Of a stretch of DNA of 64,000 bases, positions 44,264 through 52,219 are shown in pieces. The position numbers and the translations under genes were made by a program. Where the stretch lies: positions 62,001 to 126,000 of the forward strand of contig CAJUEW010000003.1 in NCBI GenBank assembly GCA_910585465.1. The letters are read 5' to 3'. Under the pieces are notes generated by a model that saw only the letters and a list, made by a program, of their open reading frames with translations, made no database searches and was not told the origin of the DNA. How positions within the stretch are numbered: the stretch's first letter is position 1; each line of letters begins with the position of its first letter. The stretch is from an uncultured Lachnospiraceae bacterium. GTDB lineage: Bacteria > Bacillota > Clostridia > Lachnospirales > Lachnospiraceae.

Positions 44264-45216
44264 TGGAGCGCCGCTTCACATACATGGTGGATCAGTGCGA
44301 GGCAGGAATTACAATAGAGCAGTATCTGAAAAAGAGGGGATATTCCCGTCAGGTGCTGGCACATCTGAAACATACAGAAAACGGTATTCTGATGGACGGA
44401 AATTGGGCCTATACAAGGGACGTAGTAGCAGCAGGGACCCGGCTGGATATCTGTCTTTCAGAGGAAAGGACTTCAGAAAAGATAGTTCCTGTCTGTCTGC
44501 CCTTCGATATTGTCTATGAGGATAAGGATCTGATAGTAGTGAATAAACCGGGAGATATGCCGGTACACCCGTCGATGAACCATCATGAGAATACCCTCGC
44601 AAATGCGGTTGCCTGGAGCAGCAGAGAAAAAGGAGAGTATTTTCCTTACCGGTGCATCAATCGTCTGGATCGGAATACGACAGGACTTTTGATTCTTGCA
44701 AAGCACATGCTTAGCGCAGCCGTTCTGTATGGACAGATGCGTGAGCGGAAGATTCACAGAGTCTATCTGGCAATCGTAAAAGGACGGATAGAACACCCGG
44801 GAGTAATAGCTCTGCCTATCGGTCGGAAGGAAGGCTCCGCCATTGAACGGGTAGTAGATATGGAACGGGGGGAGCGGGCGGTGACTCATTACAGGCCGTT
44901 AAGCTGGGGGAAGGACTGGACGCTGGTTCAGTGTATGCTGGAGACCGGGCGCACACATCAGATTCGCGTGCATATGAGCTATTTAGGGCACCCTCTTCCG
45001 GGAGATTTTCTGTATTGTCCCGAAGATCATACAATCGGCAGACAGCCGCTGCATTCATGGAAGCTTTCGTTCAGACATCCTATCACCGGTGAAAAGATGG
45101 AATTTACCCAGCCCCTTCCGGCGGATATGGTATTTTATATGAGCCGAACAGGAGATAAGTACGGAAGAGAGAAAGGAGAAAATGATGAAGTTTCAGATGA
45201 TTCACGAAAATTATAA
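44263..45216 (+). CDS. RluA family pseudouridine synthase
   Basis: 317 residues. An S4-like N-terminal segment (about 10-75), then the catalytic domain with IVVNKPGDMPVHPS, the catalytic Asp in NRLDRNTTGLLIL (about 130), and the C-terminal LETGRTHQIRVHMSYLGHPLPGD (core GRTHQIRVHM). Converts specific uridines in rRNA or tRNA to pseudouridine; target unknown (RluD-like in layout). Its end overlaps the VOC gene by 35 bases. Confidence 0.93.
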   Translation: MERRFTYMVDQCEAGITIEQYLKKRGYSRQVLAHLKHTENGILMDGNWAYTRDVVAAGTRLDICLSEERTSEKIVPVCLPFDIVYEDKDLIVVNKPGDMPVHPSMNHHENTLANAVAWSSREKGEYFPYRCINRLDRNTTGLLILAKHMLSAAVLYGQMRERKIHRVYLAIVKGRIEHPGVIALPIGRKEGSAIERVVDMERGERAVTHYRPLSWGKDWTLVQCMLETGRTHQIRVHMSYLGHPLPGDFLYCPEDHTIGRQPLHSWKLSFRHPITGEKMEFTQPLPADMVFYMSRTGDKYGREKGENDEVSDDSRKL

Positions 45217-45553
45217 TGTGGCAGATCTTGAAAAGTCAGAGGCCTTTTATGAAAAAGCTCTCGGACTCAGGGAATGCCGCAGAAAAGAGGCTAAGGACGG
45301 CTCCTTTATTATTGTATATCTGAAGAACGAGGAAAGTGATTTTGAACTGGAGCTGACCTGGCTTCGGGATATGGATCGTCCTTATAACCTGGGAGACTGC
45401 GAGTTTCACCTGGCATTTAGAACTGACGACTATGAGGGAGCATACGCGCTTCATAAAGAGATGGGATGTATCTGTTTTGAAAATCCATCCATGGGTATCT
45501 ATTTTATTCAGGACCCGGACGGATATTGGCTGGAAATTGTGCCGGCCAGATAA
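45182..45553 (+). CDS. VOC family (lactoylglutathione lyase-like) protein
   Basis: 123 residues; AAGGAG precedes two adjacent ATGs. Typical glyoxalase/VOC repeats: FQMIHENYNVADLEKSEAFYEKALGL in part (core LEKSEAFYEKALGL), the central ELTWL and the last Glu metal ligand in YFIQDPDGYWLEIV. The metal ligands His (residue 8), Glu (52-54) and Glu (119) are plausible. Might detoxify methylglyoxal-like aldehydes, but VOC substrates are diverse. Confidence 0.82.
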   Translation: MMKFQMIHENYNVADLEKSEAFYEKALGLRECRRKEAKDGSFIIVYLKNEESDFELELTWLRDMDRPYNLGDCEFHLAFRTDDYEGAYALHKEMGCICFENPSMGIYFIQDPDGYWLEIVPAR

Positions 45554-45561
45554 TGGGCCGG

Positions 45562-46200
45562 CTATAGAACCTGTTTTTTATCCGGGTGCCGTTCCTTAAA
45601 AGAATAGATGCATCCGCAGTAATCCTGCCGGTACATGCCATATTCTTTTGAAAGCTCTATGGAACGCTGATATCCGTTTTTCTTTTTAAAATCATTGGGA
45701 AGCCAGCTTACCTGATATTCCCCGGCCAGCTGCTCTCCGATTTCGTTTAGCTTTTCCGCATTCTTCAAAGGACTGATGGAAAGGGTTGTGGCAAAGTAGT
45801 CACAGCCTTTTTCTTTAGCCATGCGGGCTGCCTCGCGGAGTCTCAGCCGGTAGCAGGCAAAACAGCGTTCACTGCCTTCCGGGAGACGCTCCATCCCCCT
45901 GACAGAGTCATAGAAAGTCTTTGGGTTGTATGCTCCTTCTGTAAAGGCTACCGGATATCCGGCAGGGAAGGCCCGGATAAAACGAGCCTGCTCTTCCGCT
46001 CTTGTGTAGTATTCGGATTCCGGATAAATATTCGGATTGTAATAAAAGACTGTGATTCGGAAATAACGGGATAAATATTCCAGCACATAGCTGCTGCATG
46101 GGGCACAGCAGGAGTGGAGGAGAAGAGACGGTGCCTGCCCGCTGTCCGGAAGCTGCAGGATTTTATACTCTAATTCTTTCTGATAATTTCTTTTATTCAT
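45562..46200 (-). CDS. queH: epoxyqueuosine reductase QueH
   Basis: 212 residues from ATG 46200 (AAAGGG 8 bases upstream). Two Cys pairs for an iron-sulfur cluster: HSCCAPCSSYV near the start and CFACYRLRLREAA (about 107-119); a third pair lies near the end (DYCGC). QueH reduces epoxyqueuosine to queuosine in tRNA, replacing QueG. No other queuosine gene is nearby. Converges on the VOC gene with only 8 bases between stops and no visible terminator. Confidence 0.92.
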   Translation of the reverse strand: MNKRNYQKELEYKILQLPDSGQAPSLLLHSCCAPCSSYVLEYLSRYFRITVFYYNPNIYPESEYYTRAEEQARFIRAFPAGYPVAFTEGAYNPKTFYDSVRGMERLPEGSERCFACYRLRLREAARMAKEKGCDYFATTLSISPLKNAEKLNEIGEQLAGEYQVSWLPNDFKKKNGYQRSIELSKEYGMYRQDYCGCIYSFKERHPDKKQVL

Positions 46201-46375
46201 AATCATATCCCTTTCGTAATTGTGTTACATGTTTCATCATATATTCTGTGAAAAAAAATGCAAGTTTTTTTAAGAAAAAAGTTGATTAATTAAAAAATTC
46301 AGATATGATAGGAAGAGATACAGGCAGAAATATGCGCAAAAGCCGGAAATGAAAAAGAAGGAAGAGGTGTTGACT

Positions 46376-46624
46376 ATGGGAGAAACGCTGCGTTTAAGCA
46401 AAGTGCTTGCATTTATTCAGGAACGGGGATGGAAATATACTATTTGCCAGGAGGATGGGTGCGGAAGCATTGACTTTGAATACCGGGGAGTCCCCTATCA
46501 TATATGGGAATTTTATGATGGAGAGTGGGGCGTGGAGACGAACCTGCGCCACGGCGGACGCCAGGAGGAGCTTCTGGGTGATTATGAGTCAGAGATACTT
46601 GAGATTATGAAGGACTGGCGCTGA
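46376..46624 (+). CDS. small uncharacterised protein
   Basis: 82 residues from ATG 46376, ten bases after GGAAGAGG (an upstream in-frame ATG at 46349 would put that site inside). The chain is rich in aromatic residues (GVPYHIWEFYDGEWGVET) and ends in an acidic helix. The strand-helix pattern looks like a small globular protein conserved in gut Clostridia, but I cannot name a family. It is transcribed away from queH and toward the LytTR gene. Confidence 0.65.
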   Translation: MGETLRLSKVLAFIQERGWKYTICQEDGCGSIDFEYRGVPYHIWEFYDGEWGVETNLRHGGRQEELLGDYESEILEIMKDWR

Positions 46625-46640
46625 AAAAGAAAAAAGTATC

Positions 46641-47075
46641 TCAGTGGCTGTGGGCAAAAGCAATAATAACCTTTGGCGCATAATTTCTGCTCATATGTAC
46701 AAGAATATTATTTTTTAAAATAATTTCATCATTTCGGATTGTCTTTATTTTTTCTAATGAAACGATGCAGTTCTGGCTGCATCTGATGAAGCCGTAACGT
46801 ACCAGACGGCTTAATTCACTGCTGAGCGTTCCATATTTCTGGTATGTATGCTGTTCTGTATAGACAGATATGTTATGCTTTTTAATTTTTATACAGTAAA
46901 TATCAGATATTTTCAGCTTGGATATGGAGACTTTGGTTTTGCAGATATATTCCTCCTGGGCGCCGGAATATAAAAGCAGTGCCTGCCTTAAGCCGGATAA
47001 TCCATACTGATCCATAAAAGTAAAAAATTCAGAATGCAGGCATTTATCTTCTGAAATTTCCTGAAACCAATTCAT
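46641..47075 (-). CDS. LytTR-type DNA-binding protein without receiver domain
   Basis: 144 residues from ATG 47075 (GGGGAAAAG just upstream; an earlier ATG overlaps that site). Residues ~50-140 match LytTR: KISDIYCIKIKKHNISVYT, the YGTLSSELSRL helix and RCSQNCIVSLEKIKTI ending in the HMSRNYAPKV turn. The first ~50 residues are a helical segment with no receiver or membrane part. It is divergent from the Cas10-TIR-STING operon, whose promoter is 120 bases away, and is the best candidate to control it. LytTR regulators often govern bacteriocin genes, which also lie nearby. Confidence 0.82.
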   Translation of the reverse strand: MNWFQEISEDKCLHSEFFTFMDQYGLSGLRQALLLYSGAQEEYICKTKVSISKLKISDIYCIKIKKHNISVYTEQHTYQKYGTLSSELSRLVRYGFIRCSQNCIVSLEKIKTIRNDEIILKNNILVHMSRNYAPKVIIAFAHSH

Positions 47076-47196
47076 ATTCTTTTCCCCCATTTTTTCTTAC
47101 TATTATATAAACGATTATCTTTTGAAAAATTGACAGTTTTTGAAGAAAAATTTTTCCTCTTGTGCTGCGAAGCATACCGGATATGTGGTACGAAGA

Positions 47197-47225
47197 TTGT
47201 CGAAAAATGGTAAAAATGCGATAAT
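47197..47225 (+). promoter_or_regulatory. promoter of the Cas10/Csm-TIR-STING operon
   Basis: TTGTCG (47197-47202), 17-base spacer, GATAAT (47220-47225). Located in the 193-base divergent region with the LytTR gene. The start codon of cas10 is ~37 bases after the expected transcript start. Confidence 0.65.
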
Positions 47226-47268
47226 ATAAAAGATACAGAATTTGACGTGTGGAGAATCAGGAGGGAAA

Positions 47269-49527
47269 ATGGAATTATTCAGGGAAACGATTCTTGGCAC
47301 GATAGTGACGGAGCTGGCAGTATTCGCAAATACTTCTGCAGAGAAATTTATTTTCCGTTATCAGGATTTGTTTGGAAGATATGTGGATACAGAGAAGCTG
47401 CAAGTGCTCCTTGAAGCGTCAATGCCGAAAGAGAACTGGAAGATAATCCAAAGGGCGAGAAGGCTGTCATTAGGGGGTGAAGAGCCTGGCAGCAGGCCAG
47501 TCAGTCCTCTGCGCAGCGTGTTCTCTGATTTAAGTCCGGATGGCTCCTGCCCGGGGGCGATGTATTATAACCCGGGGGAACTGTCTGTACACAATACGAT
47601 TCCGGTTCCCGGATATAAGGTAAAAACATGCGGTTTTAGTAAGCTAAGAGCTCAGTTTTTCAGCGAAATGGATTTACTTATTCCAAATTCCCCGGAGAAT
47701 TTTGATTCATTTCTTATTGTGCTGGATATTTTGATGAAAAAATATTTGTGGGGTATTCCGGCAGCCGGAAACGGGAATGAAGATATTTCTCTTTATGATT
47801 CTATTAAGACGGCTGTGGCAATTACAGCGGCTCTTGTGAAAGCGGCTCACAGGGATGTTCCATATATAATAGCTGCAGGGCAGCTTTCAGGGCTGCAGAA
47901 TTATGTTTTCGCGGTTTCCGGAACAGGGGCGGAAGGATCAGCCGCAAGACTTTGCTCCCGTTCCTTCTATATGAATGCAGTTATAAGCGCTTTAGCGCAT
48001 CTTATGATTCATAAATTCAAGGTGCCCATGTCAAATATTCTTATGCTGTTCAACAGCAGATTTTATATTCTGCTTCCCTTTACTGAAGATGCTGAACAGA
48101 GACTGGCAGAGTCTGAGAAAAGCACGGCTGAATTTTTATATAAGAAGTTCAGCGGAAGCCTTTCTTTTGAACTGGTATGGGAACAGGTGTCCGATGAAGG
48201 CATTCTTCATTACAGTGATACAATTACCAGACTTTATAGCCGGATAGAGAGAAAGAAAAATCAGTTTCTGAAAACAGTTTTAACAGAAGACGGAAGATGG
48301 AATCCGGACAGGTTTATTGTCTGTCACGATTTATTTCATAAATCTATGTGCACGGCGTGCGGAAGCGCTTTTGCAAATGCCGGGGAGAGCATGTGTGAAA
48401 ATTGTAAGATGGATACAGAGATTGGAAGGAAGCTTCCCCAAATCCGGCAATTTTCATTCAGCAGGGGGAAAGGACAGTATGAGCTATTAGATGGATATTA
48501 TCTGAATCTGGAGGACAGGGAGGAAGACAGGGTGGACTATCTGACGATAGTGTCTGACAGCGCTGCCGAAGGCGGTATGTATGACAGGCCTTTCGCCATA
48601 TACCATGCGGCATATCATGGGCCGGTGAGGTATACCGGGTATTCTGCTGAAATAAAGGCTTTTCATGAGACCGCCAGAAGGTCCAGAGGCTGTAAAAAGC
48701 TTGGAATCCTGAAAATGGCCGTAGATATGCCGGATCCTCTGCTCTCGGAAGAATTGCAGAGAGGCAGAATGAACGCAGATGCTATTTCAAGGATAAATAC
48801 ATTATACCGGATGCTGGAGTTATTTTTTCATGTGCACCTTCATTCGATAACGGAAAAAGTCTGTAAGAATATATATAGTGTTTTTTCAGGCAGGGATCGC
48901 CTGCTTTTGATAGGGCCGTGGAGCGAGATGCCCGGTCTGGCCATAGAAATTCATAAAAAATTCAGCGAATTTACAGGATTTCATCCATATATCACATTAT
49001 CCGCCGCAATCTGTAAAGCAGACGGCCCCGGACATATTTCTGCCCGGGCGGATAACTGCGGGAAGAGGCTGGAGGAGGTACAGAGGAAAATAAAAGAGAC
49101 AATTTATCCTGATGAAGGCAGAGGGGGCGGAATTTATTTTCTAGGTGAATCCATGTCCTGGGAAGACTTTGAAAAGCAGATAAGCATAGGTGAAAGGTTT
49201 GCTTCCGCAATCAGAAATGTGGGTTCTGCGGCGGTCAAAAGGCTTGGAAATTACAGCCGGATGTACAGGGACTATCTGAATACAGGAGCTCCGGACAAGC
49301 TTATGTTTCTGCCCATGCTTTCCGCCGATATGGCAGAAAACAGCGACATAATAAGAAAGAACAGATGGCTTGAGAATTACGTTGGTTATTTATATAAGAA
49401 GGCATCAAACTATAGACAGATTGAAAAAGAATTTTATTATGCGGAATTCAGTATAAAATATGCATTATATCTGACGGAGGGAACGGCAGGGAATGAGATT
49501 AGAGCAGATTATTACAATAAGCGGTAA
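47269..49527 (+). CDS. csm1: Cas10/Csm1-like protein, HD and GGDD motifs lost
   Basis: 752 residues from ATG 47269 behind AGGAGGG. Homology to the type III-A large subunit is shown by AGQLSGLQNYVF (SGIQ motif, about 203-214), a Cys4 zinc ribbon (Cys361, 364, 376, 379) and the second palm near 530-600. The palm motif, normally GGDD, reads SGRDRLLLIGPW (Gly541-Arg-Asp-Arg544), so two metal-binding/geometry positions are replaced. The N-terminal domain has no HD pair where Csm1 normally has HDIGK, and the later 'AD' position reads AR (RARRLSLGGEE). Neither single-strand DNase nor cyclic oligoadenylate synthesis is expected. It could still scaffold a crRNA complex. First gene of the operon; overlaps csm3 by 35 bases. 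Confidence 0.88.
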   Translation: MELFRETILGTIVTELAVFANTSAEKFIFRYQDLFGRYVDTEKLQVLLEASMPKENWKIIQRARRLSLGGEEPGSRPVSPLRSVFSDLSPDGSCPGAMYYNPGELSVHNTIPVPGYKVKTCGFSKLRAQFFSEMDLLIPNSPENFDSFLIVLDILMKKYLWGIPAAGNGNEDISLYDSIKTAVAITAALVKAAHRDVPYIIAAGQLSGLQNYVFAVSGTGAEGSAARLCSRSFYMNAVISALAHLMIHKFKVPMSNILMLFNSRFYILLPFTEDAEQRLAESEKSTAEFLYKKFSGSLSFELVWEQVSDEGILHYSDTITRLYSRIERKKNQFLKTVLTEDGRWNPDRFIVCHDLFHKSMCTACGSAFANAGESMCENCKMDTEIGRKLPQIRQFSFSRGKGQYELLDGYYLNLEDREEDRVDYLTIVSDSAAEGGMYDRPFAIYHAAYHGPVRYTGYSAEIKAFHETARRSRGCKKLGILKMAVDMPDPLLSEELQRGRMNADAISRINTLYRMLELFFHVHLHSITEKVCKNIYSVFSGRDRLLLIGPWSEMPGLAIEIHKKFSEFTGFHPYITLSAAICKADGPGHISARADNCGKRLEEVQRKIKETIYPDEGRGGGIYFLGESMSWEDFEKQISIGERFASAIRNVGSAAVKRLGNYSRMYRDYLNTGAPDKLMFLPMLSADMAENSDIIRKNRWLENYVGYLYKKASNYRQIEKEFYYAEFSIKYALYLTEGTAGNEIRADYYNKR

Positions 49528-50176
49528 GATTCATTGTATGACAGGCTTATGCATAGGCGGATCCTCCAATGGACCGGAGACGGGAGGGAACGGTCAGGAA
49601 GTGATTAAAAACCCACTTACAAAGGAGCCGTATATACCAGGCTCCAGTCTGAAGGGGAAGATGCGTTCAGAGCTGGAAAAAAAGTATGGCAGCAGAAGAT
49701 GGAATAAGGAATCAGGTAAATTTGTCACGGATGAAAGGGATCCATGCGGATGCGGAAGAAGAAACTGTATGATCTGTATAATTTTCGGAGCCTATAAAAA
49801 TTTACGCGCTTTATCGGCACCGACCAGGATCCTGGTCAGAGATGCCATGCTTTCAGAAGAATCCAGAGCTATGCTTCGCGCGTTCCTGTCTGAAAATGGA
49901 GGCTGCCTTGAAAGAAAGGTAGAAAATATTATACGCCGGGACTCTGAAATGGCGGATTCGCCAAGGACAATAGAAAGGGTACCATCCGGTGTGTCCTTCG
50001 ATTTTGAGATTATTTTAAGAGCCTTTGAAGGTGATGATTCGGAAAAAATGACTGCATTTGTAAAAGAGGGACTGAAAATGGTGGAATCATCTTATCTGGG
50101 AGGAAACGGTTCAAGAGGCTCCGGAAAAGTCAGGTTTGAATATACCATTGCTACAGAGATGGCAGGAGGAAGGTAG
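49493..50176 (+). CDS. csm3: Csm3-like Cas7 backbone protein, slicer Asp replaced
   Basis: 227 residues. RAMP features: GLCIGGSS near residue 18, PYIPGSSLKGKMRSELE (about 47-63), a Cys cluster CGCGRRNCMICIIFGA common in this family, LVRDAMLS, and the Gly-rich YLGGNGSRGSGKVRFE. Aligning by hand to S. thermophilus Csm3 (GLHIGGS...AIDSPVI) puts Gly34 where the target-RNA cleaving Asp33 stands. The protein should bind crRNA and form the filament but not cut target RNA. Starts inside the cas10 gene, so stoichiometry is translationally linked. Confidence 0.9.
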   Translation: MRLEQIITISGKIHCMTGLCIGGSSNGPETGGNGQEVIKNPLTKEPYIPGSSLKGKMRSELEKKYGSRRWNKESGKFVTDERDPCGCGRRNCMICIIFGAYKNLRALSAPTRILVRDAMLSEESRAMLRAFLSENGGCLERKVENIIRRDSEMADSPRTIERVPSGVSFDFEIILRAFEGDDSEKMTAFVKEGLKMVESSYLGGNGSRGSGKVRFEYTIATEMAGGR

Positions 50177-50207
50177 AGCAGGCCTGCGCTTCGGAAAAAA
50201 AGAGATT

Positions 50208-51134
50208 ATGAACTTATATAAGATCACAATAAAGCCTTTATCGGCTTACTGCTCCCCACTTCAAAGCGACACCTTTTTTGGCGCTTTCTGCTGGAGCTAT
50301 CTGTTCGGATATGGAGAAGCTGCTCTGCAGAGACTGCTTTGCCGATATAAAGAAGGAAGTCCGGATATTATCTTTTCCAATGCGTTTCCGTCCGGCAGGC
50401 TGCCGATGCCTGTTGGAATGAATGGATGCACAGAGGAACAGGCGAGGCAGGCTTTAAAGTATAAAAAACAAAAAAAGTTTTCCACTATACCATTAGATGA
50501 TTTTAACAGACTGATTAATGGAGTAGAGGAGGTTACCTTCAATGATTTTGCAGAGGAGCCGGAACTGAAGCTCGATCTGAGATGGAGGAGTAAGGTAAGC
50601 CGTGATACGGATAGAACAGAGGATATAGAAGGAGAGGATGCTCTGTTTCAGACAGAGCAGTATTTTGCAGAAGGAACTTTTGACATTTTTATTCGTTCTT
50701 CATTTTCAGCGGAGATTTTGGAACAGATTCTTTCGGAAATGTTCCGGTACGGGATTGGAGCCCAGCGTTCCATCGGAAAGGGGAGCTTCCGAATGGAAGG
50801 AGGAGCGAAGCTGTTTGACGGTTTCCGGCCGCCGCAGAATCCCGACGGATTCGTTGCGTTGTCTAATTTTGTTCCACAGAGGAATGATCCGACAGACGGC
50901 AGCTATAAAGCATTTGTAAAATATCCCAAGGTCAGCTTTACCGAAAATGGGGAGGATTCTCCTTTCAAAAAACCAATTATTTTTCTGAAGGCCGGAAGCG
51001 TTTTCCGTGATCATCCGGTAAAAGAATTTTATGGTTCCTGTGTTGATAAGATTGCCCTTAAGGGAGGCCGTATATCGGAAGAGATTGTTGTTGGCGCATA
51101 TACAATTGCGGTTCCGTGCCGGCTGACGTATTAA
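50208..51134 (+). CDS. csm4: Csm4-like Cas5 subunit
   Basis: 308 residues from ATG 50208, where the typical Csm4 opening starts (YKITIKPLSAYCSPLQSDTFFGAFCW; core LQSDTFFGAFCW); the frame runs upstream but without homology. The Csm4 glycine-rich segment GIGAQRSIGKGSFRME is near 205-220. Csm4 caps the complex and holds the crRNA 5' handle next to Cas10. 31 bases after csm3. Confidence 0.9.
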   Translation: MNLYKITIKPLSAYCSPLQSDTFFGAFCWSYLFGYGEAALQRLLCRYKEGSPDIIFSNAFPSGRLPMPVGMNGCTEEQARQALKYKKQKKFSTIPLDDFNRLINGVEEVTFNDFAEEPELKLDLRWRSKVSRDTDRTEDIEGEDALFQTEQYFAEGTFDIFIRSSFSAEILEQILSEMFRYGIGAQRSIGKGSFRMEGGAKLFDGFRPPQNPDGFVALSNFVPQRNDPTDGSYKAFVKYPKVSFTENGEDSPFKKPIIFLKAGSVFRDHPVKEFYGSCVDKIALKGGRISEEIVVGAYTIAVPCRLTY

Positions 51135-51183
51135 ACTTTTACAGGATTTTCAATGAGCAGAAAAATACAGAAAAAGGAGCAAC

Positions 51184-52122
51184 ATGGAAAAACAGTTATA
51201 TGGCGCATTGCAGGCCCGTTTTGTAAAGCTGCATTTTACGGTTGCCTTCCATACGGATTCCAGGCTGCCTTCGGATAAAGTATCCGCACTCCGGGGAGGT
51301 ATGGGAGAGATGCTTCTCCGCATGAACTGCATTCGTGACAGGCAGTGCGAGATTTGTGATTTTGAATCCGAGTGCATTGTACAGAGAACCATGTACTCCA
51401 AATTTGAGAAAAAACCGGAGTTTGTCACCACAGGAGGAAGCATAGGTTATGTTTTGGAATGCGCTGATTATAGAGAAAATTTCAAATCCGGAGATACGCT
51501 GGATTTTAATCTGATACTATTTGGAAAAACGATTGTGTATTTTTACCAGTTTGTGCAGGCATTTTATGAAATGGGAGCAAAAACCGGGATAGGAAAATAC
51601 CATGCCATGTTCCGGGTTGTAGGGATCAAAAATATAGAAGGGCAGCATATTCTGGAAGGGGATTCCATCAATATGAACAGGGTGGTCGTGCATGTTCTGC
51701 ATGACTACATTATGTTCCGGAAGATGAGGTTTGACGCGGAACAGGGAGAGAAAATGATGATATTTGACACTCCTCTGGCGCTGAAGCATCAAAATGAGTT
51801 TCTGCAGGAGTTTCAGATATGGCCAATTGTAAATGCTGTCAGACGCAGAATCTACATGCTGGACTGTTTTGAAGGAATTGAGAGCGATATATATAATGTA
51901 AAAAAAGATAATTTACCGGAATTTGTGTATCAGGAGTGCCAGACGGTAACAGTTCGCCGCTATTCCACAAGAAAGAAGGAAAAAATGCTGATGAAAGGAA
52001 TAAAAGGCTATGCATTGCTGCCAGAGCTGCCTCAGGACATTATTTATTTGCTGCTGGCAGGGGAACTGATACATATAGGAAAAAATACAAGCTTTGATTT
52101 CGGAAAATATCATATTGTATAA
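51184..52122 (+). CDS. cas6: Cas6-like pre-crRNA endoribonuclease
   Basis: 312 residues. Begins with a LHFTVAFHTDSRLPSD strand, then a Cys-containing DRQCEICDFESECIVQRTMYS segment, and the C-terminal RAMP domain with GAKTGIGKYHAMFRVVGI (about 137-154). This matches the Cas6 C-terminal (PF10040-like) family found with type III loci. Cas6 cuts CRISPR repeat RNA to make crRNAs. Its presence implies that a CRISPR array is used, yet none is visible in this window. Catalytic His not assigned. Confidence 0.82.
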   Translation: MEKQLYGALQARFVKLHFTVAFHTDSRLPSDKVSALRGGMGEMLLRMNCIRDRQCEICDFESECIVQRTMYSKFEKKPEFVTTGGSIGYVLECADYRENFKSGDTLDFNLILFGKTIVYFYQFVQAFYEMGAKTGIGKYHAMFRVVGIKNIEGQHILEGDSINMNRVVVHVLHDYIMFRKMRFDAEQGEKMMIFDTPLALKHQNEFLQEFQIWPIVNAVRRRIYMLDCFEGIESDIYNVKKDNLPEFVYQECQTVTVRRYSTRKKEKMLMKGIKGYALLPELPQDIIYLLLAGELIHIGKNTSFDFGKYHIV

Positions 52123-52219
52123 CTGCTGTTCCAAATATTTACCATAGTGAAAAACTACCGGAGCCTGTTAAAACAAAAGAGAAATGACACGGGGTCTGCC
52201 GGTTTTGGAGGAAATAAAT

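Noticed and set aside
48880..48920. Cas10-like protein as a GGDEF diguanylate cyclase feeding STING
   Set aside because: The only palm motif reads GRDR, so the metal site for nucleotide cyclisation is not intact, and the zinc ribbon and SGLQNY motif identify Csm1.
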